Position numbers and translations under genes: made by a program. The notes under the pieces are model-generated. The model ran no database searches, was not told the origin of the DNA, and was given only the letters and a program-made list of their open reading frames with translations. Shown here piece by piece: positions 8,601-16,746 of a stretch of 64,000 bases of DNA. Origin of the DNA: Klebsiella sp. RHBSTW-00484 (GTDB taxonomy: Bacteria; Pseudomonadota; Gammaproteobacteria; Enterobacterales; Enterobacteriaceae); assembly GCF_013705725.1 (NCBI RefSeq), contig NZ_CP055481.1, positions 3,782,001-3,846,000 of the forward strand, read 5' to 3'. Each line of letters starts with the position of its first letter. Within the stretch, counting starts at the first letter, position 1.

Positions 8601-11139
8601 CTGCCTTCAGTACGCTACGCAGTTCCGGCGTACGGCTGGTGGGGAAATACGGGCTGAAACGTTCGCTGAGGGTACGCATACTGAAATCAGCCTGCGCCCT
8701 TGAGGTCATGCTGATGTTCCCGCCAGCCTCCGCGCGAATGCCTTTTAAGGTCAGGTTTTTACCGCTGCTGAGGGTAATATCGCCCGATGCTCGCAGCGGG
8801 TCGCCCGGCAGCATGCGGTTAAACAGTTCCTGTTTCCGCTCTGTAGAAAGCTGAACGCCGGGGCGCTGATGGTCCAGCATCGCTTCATTTTTATCGACGG
8901 TGATATCACCGCCCGCCGTCATGGCGATGTTTTTGCTCTGCACCGGCAGGCGGGTGTTTTTGAGCAGAATATTGCCGCCCGCGTTAATGAACAGATCGCC
9001 AGTGGCTTCGAGGCTTCCCTGCCAGCGGGTGCCGTCGGCATGGAAGTAATGCGGCGCTTCGCTGGTGTGCGAGGTGACGTTGCCGCTGCGGCTGACGAGG
9101 GTAATATTGCGCCCTTTCAGTTCGCTCTGCCTGGCTTCAAGCCCGCCGCCGGAGAGTACGGAGATATCCTTCCCCGCCGTCAGTAGCGCCTGCATCATGC
9201 GGGTGGTTTTATCCGCCAGCAGCGTGATGTCGCCGGTCGCCTTCATCACATCGCTGGTAATAATCGTGCCGGAGCGCAGGAGGATATTATTGGCAGTGAT
9301 GGTGTCGGGGCGTGCAATGACGCTGGCGTATTTAGCGCCGCCGGGATGTGGTTCGCTGCTTTCGATGCGGTCGGAGAAGTCAGCAACCAGGTTGCCGCCT
9401 GCTTTTAGACGGGAAACATGTAATTTACTCTGCACCCAGTCGGTTGTTTCGCTTGAATGGCGGAATTTATGCTCCTGTTGAAAACCATATATTCTAGAAA
9501 CCCCTTTTTCTTTCTCCGGGGCAAGGGCTCGGGGAACAGGATTACTTCCGAAGAAGAAATACTTTTTCAAAACCCCTTCATAACGGTTCTCATTAATCAG
9601 TGAACGTCCGGTCAGTATTGCATCACGAGCAGCGCTAATATCTCCCAGCCGGTTAACCAGACTACTGGAATGGATATAGAGATTTTGCCCCGCGCTGATA
9701 ACCGGTCTGGCCCCCTGAATTTGCACGGTATAGCGCGTTTTTTCAGTATTCAGCCAGGTCAGGTTTGCAAAATCTACCGATCCGAACCAACGCACAGGCT
9801 CACCGGTATCCATCACCCCAATTACCCCTGCTGGAACCATGACAGCAGTTCCGTGCGGCCCTAAATGTGTCCAGTACCAACCCAGCCGGTTATTCGACAC
9901 CAGCGCACTTCCCGGCTTCTCCGTCCGCACCACCGCCTCGACTTTATTAATCACATTCTCAAGCCGGTCCGTGCGTATCACCAAATCGCCGCTGTTGGTC
10001 TGAATACGCGCCGAGCGGTTCTCCACCAGCCTGGCCTTATTCCCCTTCGCGTCCTTCTGGATCCACATATTCTTGTTGCTGTGCAGCGCTGCGCCGTTGG
10101 TATTGCGCACCGTGTCAGCGAAAATACGCATATCGCCGTGGGCGGTGGTGGAGCTACGGTTTTCCAGCGTGGTGGCAGCCAGGGTCATATCGCGGTCGGC
10201 CCTGACGCTAGCACCCGCCGTGGTGGAGAGGCTACGGGCGCTGACGTTCAGGTCGGTCTGCGCTTTCACGTTGCCGAGGGTGATTTTCCCCGCCGTAGTC
10301 AGCGAGATGTCCCGCTGGGTCGAGGTGATGTCATTAAGATTGACGCCAACGCCTGCTTCCGTTGCGACCAGACGTATTTTATTGGCATACATGCCGCCAA
10401 GGGCTTTGGTGTCTACCGCCAGTTGGGGCTTTGTTCCCTCTCCGGCAATGGGTTTAATGCTGCCGTCCTGAAAATTAACCCTGTTCGCCCCCTGGGTCAG
10501 GCTCACCGTGCGACCGCGAATTTTACCGTTCAGCTCCGTCGCCCGGCTGATCACATCAACATATTCCGCCGAACCGCCGTCAAGGCCCTTGCTGCCGATA
10601 ATCACGCTGCCTTTTTTCACCTCCAGCGCGCTCAGCGCCCCCTGCTTATCCAGCTGCGGTTTACCGGTGGTCAGCGTCACGCCAGGGGTATTGATAAAGC
10701 TGCACCCGTCGCAGGTAATACCGTTCGGGTTGGCAATCATCACGTTAGCCTTCTTCCCGGCCACCTCCAGCTTGCCGTTCAGCGTCGAGCGGGTGCCGCT
10801 CGTCACTTCATTGATAATCAGCTCCGCCGCCTTGCCTTTGAGATTCGGGTTTGCTCCGAGCTGTCCGGCCAGCTGCGATTTCGCCGCAGCGGTGGCGTTA
10901 TTCAGCACCGCGCCGGGCGCATTAATGCTGAAATCGGTGTAGCGGTTATGCGAGATCCCCGCAGAATTGGGCGTGGCGATATTGACCACCGGGACGTTGC
11001 CCGGCTTCATCACTACTTTGCTGTTGCCGTTCGCCGCCGTGATACCGGCGGCAATGGCGGGGTGCATGGGCTGCACGGCGGTCAGATAAATCAACAGCCA
11101 GCCTGCCGCCCGCGCTAACGGGTGGAGTGGTTTTTCCAT
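5668..11139 (-). CDS. cdiA: CdiA-type two-partner secretion exoprotein with C39/papain-like toxin end
   Basis: This 1823-residue protein has a signal peptide ending near AIAAG, then a TPS haemagglutinin domain (NPNGITCDGCSF motif, residues about 30-300), long filamentous repeats of the GGNI/AGKN type, an Ala-rich DUF637-like region (about 1250-1400) and a C-terminal toxin part. The last 150 residues contain NQGMLPTCGHNSCGM, SSFSHFVVVDG and AIRDPWG. These place Gln1684, Cys1690, His1774 and Asp1794 as in C39-type cysteine peptidases. No VENN motif is seen. GC content falls sharply from about 6300 leftward, as usual where CdiA toxin modules are swapped. I prefer the ATG at 11139 to that at 11151 because AAGG lies directly against the latter. 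Confidence 0.88.
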   Translation of the reverse strand: MEKPLHPLARAAGWLLIYLTAVQPMHPAIAAGITAANGNSKVVMKPGNVPVVNIATPNSAGISHNRYTDFSINAPGAVLNNATAAAKSQLAGQLGANPNLKGKAAELIINEVTSGTRSTLNGKLEVAGKKANVMIANPNGITCDGCSFINTPGVTLTTGKPQLDKQGALSALEVKKGSVIIGSKGLDGGSAEYVDVISRATELNGKIRGRTVSLTQGANRVNFQDGSIKPIAGEGTKPQLAVDTKALGGMYANKIRLVATEAGVGVNLNDITSTQRDISLTTAGKITLGNVKAQTDLNVSARSLSTTAGASVRADRDMTLAATTLENRSSTTAHGDMRIFADTVRNTNGAALHSNKNMWIQKDAKGNKARLVENRSARIQTNSGDLVIRTDRLENVINKVEAVVRTEKPGSALVSNNRLGWYWTHLGPHGTAVMVPAGVIGVMDTGEPVRWFGSVDFANLTWLNTEKTRYTVQIQGARPVISAGQNLYIHSSSLVNRLGDISAARDAILTGRSLINENRYEGVLKKYFFFGSNPVPRALAPEKEKGVSRIYGFQQEHKFRHSSETTDWVQSKLHVSRLKAGGNLVADFSDRIESSEPHPGGAKYASVIARPDTITANNILLRSGTIITSDVMKATGDITLLADKTTRMMQALLTAGKDISVLSGGGLEARQSELKGRNITLVSRSGNVTSHTSEAPHYFHADGTRWQGSLEATGDLFINAGGNILLKNTRLPVQSKNIAMTAGGDITVDKNEAMLDHQRPGVQLSTERKQELFNRMLPGDPLRASGDITLSSGKNLTLKGIRAEAGGNISMTSRAQADFSMRTLSERFSPYFPTSRTPELRSVLKAGKNLLINAAADISLPGASVVAGDKATLQAGRNILLPAKGYSVTDSKNDNNRDELNVLSSIRGVKQLTLAANGTIQAAGSSLTSNGNIFLTSGGNMRFEAVKGTQYREKGSSWSEAVTQTGVTLNSGAALTVISGGSILFQATRLIAKGSMDVAAKGGWLYAQAMEESSHYEKKTVKRKWWGKKTTIKKTKHETIKRVTEFTAGGDINLLSRDDSTYEASKIAAGKNARLTSTNGKVNFRAVKNTTFEQTVTNSKGFYIKQSNRGYNEGKWVLPSIHAGGKLTIDAAKGISADVRTQNAQTLQGAVTALGALPGTAWLKGLNTRSDVQWNAVKNAYDGWNHQSQSLNPVVAAVIAVAVAAVTAGAGLAAAAATSAVSATGAAGATATMVYGSAYAGMSSLMSQAAVALVEHKGNLSKTLKTMGSSSSVKSLATSMAIGGALAGFDKMMALDVPADKARLPVLIKDEGWTKIAQRVAGQSVISSSLNTAINGGSYKDNLTTALLANVAGQINAEGAGLIGDNGQVLGPQGKMLSHAVLSGISAEIAGGDGKGAAAGALAAELAGIVMQSSLFEPAYLNEKERQFALLKEAINGSEGKEQTARFFGALAGALVTHTPEGTYSGADSAQSVYRYNMTEHMLQQYALDNQRDILAASKGDKNAAKRVTARREAAVMAALAGAGGQVLTVGGMTLLGVAPEMVLAARLVIAGCKTNPVLCLNQAGIYAADIVAPESVITTGALGAGSTLVVAKSSEAVKKLASEVVKNADETLRGKVFNVQPVADIVKKEISAGSGLPKKTVDYLNNSNFGIGNKGQTAGMAGRRHPLLDNAIPRNGDRAIVNQGMLPTCGHNSCGMVLDTMGKPVDIVKLISNTPPTSRGITPSQVSNILKLEGVDSIAWGNRNVNDLSRYTANGTPVITRIEDKIGGSSFSHFVVVDGVTTRNGVSVVAIRDPWGIQYFSPVSTFAKNFTGDVIVPKGWQK

Positions 11140-11176
11140 TGTGATAAACATCCTTATTTGTTGTGCCAGCAGTTAA

Positions 11177-11321
11177 GAACCTATCCCATTAGGGCTATCT
11201 TATTTGCCAGTTTGGCCCTGGGCAGTGCTCAGAACCCTCACGTACTACGTGTACGCTCCGGTTCTTGCGCGCTGTCCGTGTCCAAACTGCCTGCAACGAT
11301 TACGCCTACTGGGATAGGCTC
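11177..11321. repeat. 145-bp long imperfect palindrome between cdiB and cdiA
   Basis: The left end GAACCTATCCCATTAGG matches the inverse of the right end CCTACTGGGATAGGCTC. Internal blocks also pair: GCCAGTTTGGCC with GTCCAAACTGCC, and GGGCAGTGCTCAGAACC with GGTTCTTGCGCGCTGTCC, around a centre near ACGTACTACGT. It has the size and build of ERIC-like intergenic repeats. It fills the gap between the cdiB stop and the cdiA start, so the cdiBA transcript would fold here into a long hairpin. Confidence 0.85.
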
Positions 11322-13006
11322 TAAAGCGTGAGGGTGGCCTGCCAGTAAACCACCGGTTTATCCGGGCTCAGCGAATCGGGCCAGGCGAGCGGGAAGCCCA
11401 CGGAGAGCGACTGCGTAAACCAGCGCCCGCTCAGCTCCAGTCCCAGAGAAGATCCGACTACGTTGCCGCCGGCAATTTTTCCGTTCTCGCTCATCACATG
11501 ACCCGCATCCAGCGCGCCAGTCAGCGACAGCGTCCCCAATCGCGGCAGGGTCAGCCACTGCCAGGTCAGCTCATTACGCAAATAGCCGCCGCGGTTGCCG
11601 GTCAGATACTGCTCCTTAAATCCTCTGACCGAATACTGGCCGCCAACGGAAATGCGCTCGCTGGCATAGAGGGTGTCAGGGGTGGTCTGGCCGTATGCGG
11701 AGGTCAGCCAGTACAGAGAAGGTGTCACGGGATAAAACCAGCTGCCGTTGAGGCTGAAACGACGATATTCACTGCGCGGGAGCGACGGATGCGCCGGGTC
11801 ATCTTCCGTTGAACCGGCAAGATCCAGACCATGAGCGAAAGCGGGACCAAGCGTCAGCCAGCCGCCTGCCAGCGAGCGACTGTAGTTAAGGCCGGTAGTC
11901 AGGCTAGTGAGCGTTGGACTGCTGACGTTCAGACGCACGCCGCCGAGGCTGTTTTCGGTTTTACGCCGGGTGAAATCGACATCCAGCGCCAGCCGCTGTT
12001 TGCCATCTCGCCACAGGGTACGGTTCACCGTCGCTCGCTGAGTCTGCACGCTGCCGTCATAACGCCAACTGGCGGATGATTGCCCTGTCGAAACAGGCTG
12101 ATAAAAGTCTGACCAGCCGTACTGCACACTGAAAAGCCAGTAGCCATAAGGCAGGGTAACGCCCGCCTGCAGGCTGCGGCTGCGTCGATCGTGGTGAAAC
12201 TCGCTGTCGCGGGCGGCGGAGAGCGACCACTGGTCCGCCAGCCGCAGCAGGTTGTCTGCCACCAGCCCGGCGTTCATCTGCCCGCGTCCGGTGCTTTTTT
12301 GCCCGCTATTGTCCGCCCCAAGCGTCAGGCTGACGGGAAAGCGGGTGCTGGTCGGGATCAGTTGAACCCGCGAGTATCCGGCAGTGTTTCCCGGCAGGAT
12401 ATCGATGGTTAACTGGCGGGAAGCAAGCCGGTTGAGGCGCTCAAGCCCCTGCTCCAGATCGCGCAGATTAAGCACTTGCCCTTCCACGCCGGGAAAAGCC
12501 ATCCGCAGCGCCGCTTCTTTTTCGCCGTCGACGCGGACCGATTCCACTCGCCCTTCGGTCACGGCAATGTTCAGCCTTCCTGTGGAGATATCCTGTTCCG
12601 GCAGCCAGGCGCTGGAGGTGATATAGCCTTTTTCGAGATAGGCCTGGGTGATGTCCCGAACGCGCTGGCGAATATCCTGAAAGGTCATACAGCCACGAGC
12701 CGGAACAGCGGCAAAGCGCGTCTGCGCCTTACGGGAGAGCACCGTCACGCCGGAGACCTCCACGCGCTGAAGCGCATAACAACGGCTGTCTTCGGTCAGA
12801 GCTGGCGCATCGGGCAGACGCGGGGGCGGCGAAGTACCCTGCAGCGAGTCACGCTGCTGCTGGGCCTGTTCCAGCAGCGCTTTTTGCTGCTGCTCAATAG
12901 TATTGTGGTCAGCCGGGCTTAGCGGTGCAGCCGCCAGAGAAATGGGGAAAACCAGCAGAATAGCGGCGCTGAAAAGCGCGCAGGGGAAAGCAGATTGCAC
13001 AGGCAT
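11321..13006 (-). CDS. cdiB: CdiB/ShlB-type outer-membrane transporter of two-partner secretion
   Basis: This 561-residue protein has a signal peptide (about 1-26), a Gln-rich N-terminal helix region, two POTRA-type segments (about 75-230, with a likely disulphide pair DSRCY and RGCMTF) and a 16-strand barrel region. The hallmark YSVRGF motif of the TpsB/Omp85 family is near residue 460, and the chain ends in LTL. It should export CdiA across the outer membrane. The gene lies directly upstream of cdiA on the same strand, and a Fur-box-like site precedes it. Confidence 0.92.
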   Translation of the reverse strand: MPVQSAFPCALFSAAILLVFPISLAAAPLSPADHNTIEQQQKALLEQAQQQRDSLQGTSPPPRLPDAPALTEDSRCYALQRVEVSGVTVLSRKAQTRFAAVPARGCMTFQDIRQRVRDITQAYLEKGYITSSAWLPEQDISTGRLNIAVTEGRVESVRVDGEKEAALRMAFPGVEGQVLNLRDLEQGLERLNRLASRQLTIDILPGNTAGYSRVQLIPTSTRFPVSLTLGADNSGQKSTGRGQMNAGLVADNLLRLADQWSLSAARDSEFHHDRRSRSLQAGVTLPYGYWLFSVQYGWSDFYQPVSTGQSSASWRYDGSVQTQRATVNRTLWRDGKQRLALDVDFTRRKTENSLGGVRLNVSSPTLTSLTTGLNYSRSLAGGWLTLGPAFAHGLDLAGSTEDDPAHPSLPRSEYRRFSLNGSWFYPVTPSLYWLTSAYGQTTPDTLYASERISVGGQYSVRGFKEQYLTGNRGGYLRNELTWQWLTLPRLGTLSLTGALDAGHVMSENGKIAGGNVVGSSLGLELSGRWFTQSLSVGFPLAWPDSLSPDKPVVYWQATLTL

Positions 13007-13031
13007 CGAAACTCCATTTTCGTGACTTGGT

Positions 13032-13050
13032 GCAAATAATTATCATTAAC
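13032..13050 (-). promoter_or_regulatory. Fur-box-like operator upstream of cdiB
   Basis: The minus-strand sequence GTTAATGATAATTATTTGC matches the 19-bp Fur consensus GATAATGATAATCATTATC at 15 positions. It lies 26-44 bases upstream of the cdiB start codon, where a repressor would cover a promoter. This suggests that the cdiBAI genes are repressed by iron, as known for the related ShlBA haemolysin system. Confidence 0.6.
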
Positions 13051-13182
13051 AACGCCATTTAATCCATAATTCCTCCACAATTGCGGCTGAAAAATGACCA
13101 TTTTAGGAATAGTGATCGGTCGAATGGCTGATGGTGTCTTAATTACAAGAGACACAGGATGGAGACGCAGCGCTGAAGCCAT

Positions 13183-13515
13183 TCCCGGCTCGCGCTGCGC
13201 TTAGCCGAGCTACAGATTCGTGCGGTCTGAGGGTTGGGTAGCCCGGGTAAGGCGTCAGCCGCGACCCGGGGGATGTTGATGCTGATGCTGGTCTGCTTTT
13301 CCCGGGGGCGGCGCAGAGCGCCTTGCCCGGGCTACAGGTTCGTGCGGTCTGAAGGTTGGGTAGCCCGGGTAAGGCGTCAGCCGCAACCCGGGGGATGTTG
13401 ATGCTGATGCTGGTCTGCCTTTCCCGGGGGCGGCGCAGAGCGCCTTGCCCGGGCTACAGGTTCACTGCGGCCTACGGACAAGTAGCCCGGACAGGCGCAC
13501 CGCGCCGCCTCCGGG
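13183..13515. repeat. REP/BIME cluster with a 122-bp tandem duplication
   Basis: A series of GTAGCCCGGGTAAGGCG-type REP palindromes in alternating orientation separates cdiB from hpxK. Units 13209-13330 and 13331-13452 are near-identical direct repeats of exactly 122 bp, each holding two inverted REPs joined by a GATGTTGATGCTGATGCTGG linker. A partial third unit follows up to the hpxK stop. Confidence 0.9.
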
Positions 13516-13521
13516 ATCCGT

Positions 13522-14757
13522 TTACAGCTTCAACACCGCGCGCGAGTACGCGTCAATTGCCAGCGCCACATCATCGGCGGTGACCGACTCGGCGGGGTGA
13601 TGGCTGATGCCGCCTTTGCAACGCACAAATAGCATCGCTGACGGCCAACGCTCGGCGATAGCGATGGCATCATGCCCGGCGCCGCTCGGCAGTCTAATTG
13701 AACACCCCTGCACCTCCTGCACCGCCTCGCTTAATACCTGCTGCAATTTGCTATCGCAGGCGGTGGCAGCAATGCGGTAAAACTCTTCGGCGCTGAATTG
13801 CAGATGGCGACGAGCGGCAATTTCCTGCGCCCGCGCCAGCAATCTGTTCAGCAACGCCTCGAGCGGCTGATCGTTTGGCCCGCGAATATCCAGGGTCAGC
13901 GTCACTTCGCCGGGGATAACGTTAACCGCGCCGGGGGCGCAGCGCAGCGTCCCTACCGTAGCAACCAGATTTCCACCCTGCTCGCGGGTCAGGTTCTCAA
14001 CCAGCACCATCCACTCGGCGGCGGCGGCCAGCGCATCTTTGCGATGACTCATCGGCACCGTCCCGGCGTGCCCTGCCTCGCCGGTAAAGCAGCAGTTCAG
14101 GCGGCGTGCGCCGTTGATAGCCTCCACCACGCCCAGCACCAGCCCTTCTTGCTCCAGACACGGCCCCTGCTCGATATGCAATTCCAGATAAGCGGCAATC
14201 TCCTCCTGGCTGCGGGCAGCAAGGTGAATACGCGCCGGATCCAGCCCGACCAGCACCATCGCCTGCGCCACGCTAACGCCATCGGCATCGGTCTGCGCCA
14301 GCCAGCTCTCAGGCCAGGTACCGGTCAGCCCACGGCTGCCGAGCAGCGTAATGCCAAACCGCGTCCCCTCTTCATCACCAAAACCGACAATCTCGATAGC
14401 CTTTTTCAGCCGCCGCCCCTGTCGGTGCAAACTGTGCACTACCTCAATCGCTGTCAGTACGCCGAGCATGCCATCGTAGCGCCCGGCGTTGCGCACGGTA
14501 TCGAGATGCGATCCCAGCAGAATAGCCGGTGCGCCTTCCTGTTCCCCTTCGTAGCGCCCGCAAATATTACCGACGCTGTCCTGCCAGACGGTCATTCCGG
14601 CCTGGGTCATCCACAGCGCCGCCTGCTGGTTGGCCTGCAGATGCTGGGGTGACAAATAGACCCGGGTCAATCCCTCGGGTGATTCACTGATCGTAGCCAA
14701 CTCATCGGCGCGAGCCATAACTCGCGCTGCCGCCTGCTGGCGTGTTGTTTGACTCAT
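13522..14757 (-). CDS. hpxK: Allantoate amidohydrolase (M20 family)
   Basis: This 411-residue M20/hydantoinase-carbamoylase-type metallohydrolase carries the two-metal motifs GSHLDTV (about residue 82), GRYDGMLG and GDEEGTRFG. In the Klebsiella hpx pathway HpxK hydrolyses allantoate to ureidoglycine, CO2 and ammonia in the cytoplasm. The ATG at 14757 overlaps the hpxJ stop (ATGA), so it is translationally coupled and last in the hpxFGHIJK operon. Upstream open frame to 14874 is antisense-like overlap with hpxJ and is not part of the gene. Confidence 0.92.
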   Translation of the reverse strand: MSQTTRQQAAARVMARADELATISESPEGLTRVYLSPQHLQANQQAALWMTQAGMTVWQDSVGNICGRYEGEQEGAPAILLGSHLDTVRNAGRYDGMLGVLTAIEVVHSLHRQGRRLKKAIEIVGFGDEEGTRFGITLLGSRGLTGTWPESWLAQTDADGVSVAQAMVLVGLDPARIHLAARSQEEIAAYLELHIEQGPCLEQEGLVLGVVEAINGARRLNCCFTGEAGHAGTVPMSHRKDALAAAAEWMVLVENLTREQGGNLVATVGTLRCAPGAVNVIPGEVTLTLDIRGPNDQPLEALLNRLLARAQEIAARRHLQFSAEEFYRIAATACDSKLQQVLSEAVQEVQGCSIRLPSGAGHDAIAIAERWPSAMLFVRCKGGISHHPAESVTADDVALAIDAYSRAVLKL

Positions 14758-15995
14758 TGCGCGCTCTCGCTGCGATAGTGATCCCACGCGGCCTGCATCG
14801 CTGCGCCCTGAGTGGTCGAGAATTTGAGATAGTTGAGCACCGACTCCAGCGCGCTGAGGGTGGTCATCACGCAATCTTTACGCGCGTTGTAGCCCATGGT
14901 GCCGATACGCCACACTTTGCCGTGCAGCGGGCCGAACGAGGTACCGATTTCAATGCCGAAATCTTCCAGCATCAGCTTGCGCGCCTGGTCGCCGTTGACG
15001 CCCTGCGGGATCACTACGCCCAGCACGTTGTTCATCTTATGTTTCAGATCGCCGAAGGTCTCCAGCCCCATCGCCTGGATGCCTTTTACCAGCGCGTCAC
15101 CGTGCAGTTTATGGCGGGCGATACCGTTATCCAGACCTTCCTGCAGGATCAGACGCGCGCATTCGCGGGCAGCAAATAGCGCCGAAGTGGCTTCGGTATG
15201 GTGGTTCAGGCGCTCCGGCCCCCAGTAATCCATAACCATGCCGAGGTCGAAGTAGTTGGAGTAGATCATCTCTTCGTCGCCGTCGCGATGGGCATCGGTA
15301 CGGATCCCCTCTTCCACGCATTTACGGCGGCGAATGGCCTCTTCCATGCGCGCGCTGAGGGTAATCGGCGAGGTGCCGGACGGGCCACCGAGGCATTTTT
15401 GCATCCCCGCCGACACCGCATCCAGCTGCCAGGCATCGGTTTCCAGCGGGTTACCGCCCAGCGAGGCGGTGGCGTCGGTATAGAACAGCACGTCATAGCG
15501 GCGGCAGATTTCCCCCAGCTCCGCCAGCGGTTGCAGCATAGTGGTGGAGGTATCGCCCTGTACCGTCAGTAGCAGGCGCGGGCGCACACGTTTGATGGCA
15601 TCTTCAACCTGATCCGGGGTAAACACTTCGCCCCACGGCACTTCGATGGTGTGCACTTCCGCCCGGCAGCGGCGGGCGATTTCACACAGCAGATGACCAA
15701 AGCGGCCAAATACTGGCACCAGCACCTTATCGCCGGGACGAATAGCCGAAATCAGAATCGCTTCAATCCCCGCCCGCGAGGTCCCGTCCACCAGCATCGT
15801 CCAGCGGTTTTCGGTGCGAAATACCCCACGGTACAGCGCCATCACCTCATTCATATAGTGGGTCATCGCCGGGTCATACTGGCCGATAAGCTGGCTCGAC
15901 ATGGCGCGCAGCACGCGCGGGTCGGCGTTAATCGGACCAGGCCCCATCAGCAGGCGCGACGGCGGGTTGATTTGCGAAAACTGAGTGATATCCAT
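14754..15995 (-). CDS. hpxJ: Ureidoglycine-glyoxylate-type aminotransferase (PucG-like)
   Basis: This 413-residue fold-type I PLP enzyme belongs to the alanine-glyoxylate/PucG group. The N-terminal LMGPGPINADPRVL motif is typical, and the PLP lysine is Lys200 in SAGMQKCLGGPSG. The family moves the amino group of ureidoglycine to glyoxylate or another keto acid, giving oxalurate, which feeds the oxamate branch encoded by hpxWXYZ. It lies between the transporter ATPase hpxI and hpxK, ten bases after hpxI in gene order, within one operon. Confidence 0.9.
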   Translation of the reverse strand: MDITQFSQINPPSRLLMGPGPINADPRVLRAMSSQLIGQYDPAMTHYMNEVMALYRGVFRTENRWTMLVDGTSRAGIEAILISAIRPGDKVLVPVFGRFGHLLCEIARRCRAEVHTIEVPWGEVFTPDQVEDAIKRVRPRLLLTVQGDTSTTMLQPLAELGEICRRYDVLFYTDATASLGGNPLETDAWQLDAVSAGMQKCLGGPSGTSPITLSARMEEAIRRRKCVEEGIRTDAHRDGDEEMIYSNYFDLGMVMDYWGPERLNHHTEATSALFAARECARLILQEGLDNGIARHKLHGDALVKGIQAMGLETFGDLKHKMNNVLGVVIPQGVNGDQARKLMLEDFGIEIGTSFGPLHGKVWRIGTMGYNARKDCVMTTLSALESVLNYLKFSTTQGAAMQAAWDHYRSESAQ

Positions 15996-16005
15996 CTTTA
16001 AGTCC

Positions 16006-16746
16006 TTATTGATTGAGGCCGCGCACGGATGAAATAAACTGCTTCAGCTCGCTGGTCTGCGGGTTGGCAAACAGCGTTTTGCTGTCGCCCTGCTCCCAGA
16101 CGCGTCCCTGATGCATAAACACTACGCGGTCGCCCACTTCGCGGGCAAAATTCATTTCATGAGTCACGAGAATCAGCGTCATTCCCTCCGCCGCCAGCTG
16201 CTCCAGCACTTTGAGCACTTCGCCAACCAGCTCCGGGTCCAGCGCCGAGGTTATCTCGTCACAGAGTAAAACTTTTGGCGACATTGCCAGCGCCCGGGCA
16301 ATCGCCACGCGCTGCTGCTGGCCGCCGGAAAGACTGGACGGGTAGTAATCAAGCCGGTCGCCAAGTCCCACCTTTTCCAGCATCCGCTGAGCCAGTTCGC
16401 GGCACTCGGCGGCGCTCTTTTTCAGTACCCGGCGCGGCGCCAGCATGACGTTTTCCAGCGCCGTCATATGCGGGAACAGGTTAAAGTTCTGGAACACCAT
16501 GCCGATAGAACGGCTGATTTCCCGCGCCTGGGAATCGCGGTCGGTAATGGTCATCCCGCCGAGCTTAATGCTGCCATCCTGATAGCCTTCAAGACCATTA
16601 ATGCAACGCAGCAGCGTGCTTTTGCCGGACCCGCTGCGGCCGATAATCGAGATAACTTCGCCCATATCGATATCCAGATCGACACCCTTGAGCACGTGGT
16701 TATCTCCGTAATACTTCTGCATCTGATTAATGGTGATGAGAGGCAT
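16006..16746 (-). CDS. hpxI: ABC transporter ATP-binding protein, polar amino acid type
   Basis: This 246-residue ATPase has Walker A GRSGSGKST (residues 36-44), the signature LSGGQQQRVAIARAL, Walker B VLLCDEITSALDP and the switch histidine in LVTHEM. It is the GlnQ/HisP type. The start MPLITINQ at 16746 has GGAGAA upstream and overlaps the end of hpxH by 20 bases. With HpxF, HpxG and HpxH it should import a ureide-type compound such as allantoate; the exact substrate is inferred from the operon. Confidence 0.92.
   Translation of the reverse strand: MPLITINQMQKYYGDNHVLKGVDLDIDMGEVISIIGRSGSGKSTLLRCINGLEGYQDGSIKLGGMTITDRDSQAREISRSIGMVFQNFNLFPHMTALENVMLAPRRVLKKSAAECRELAQRMLEKVGLGDRLDYYPSSLSGGQQQRVAIARALAMSPKVLLCDEITSALDPELVGEVLKVLEQLAAEGMTLILVTHEMNFAREVGDRVVFMHQGRVWEQGDSKTLFANPQTSELKQFISSVRGLNQ

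Noticed and set aside
10073..10471. Plus-strand hydrophobic open frame inside cdiA
   Set aside because: Shadow of the conserved TPS/haemagglutinin repeat coding on the minus strand.
9865..11118. 417-codon plus-strand open frame inside cdiA
   Set aside because: It lies wholly antisense to the TPS domain of CdiA, has no ribosome site and no recognisable domain; high-GC antisense frames are expected here.
13209..13515. Spaced direct repeats resembling a CRISPR array
   Set aside because: The units are two 122-bp copies with internal REP palindromes, not short repeats with unique spacers, and no cas gene is nearby.
13798..14652. 284-codon plus-strand open frame over hpxK
   Set aside because: Antisense to the catalytic core of allantoate amidohydrolase, without domain or ribosome site.
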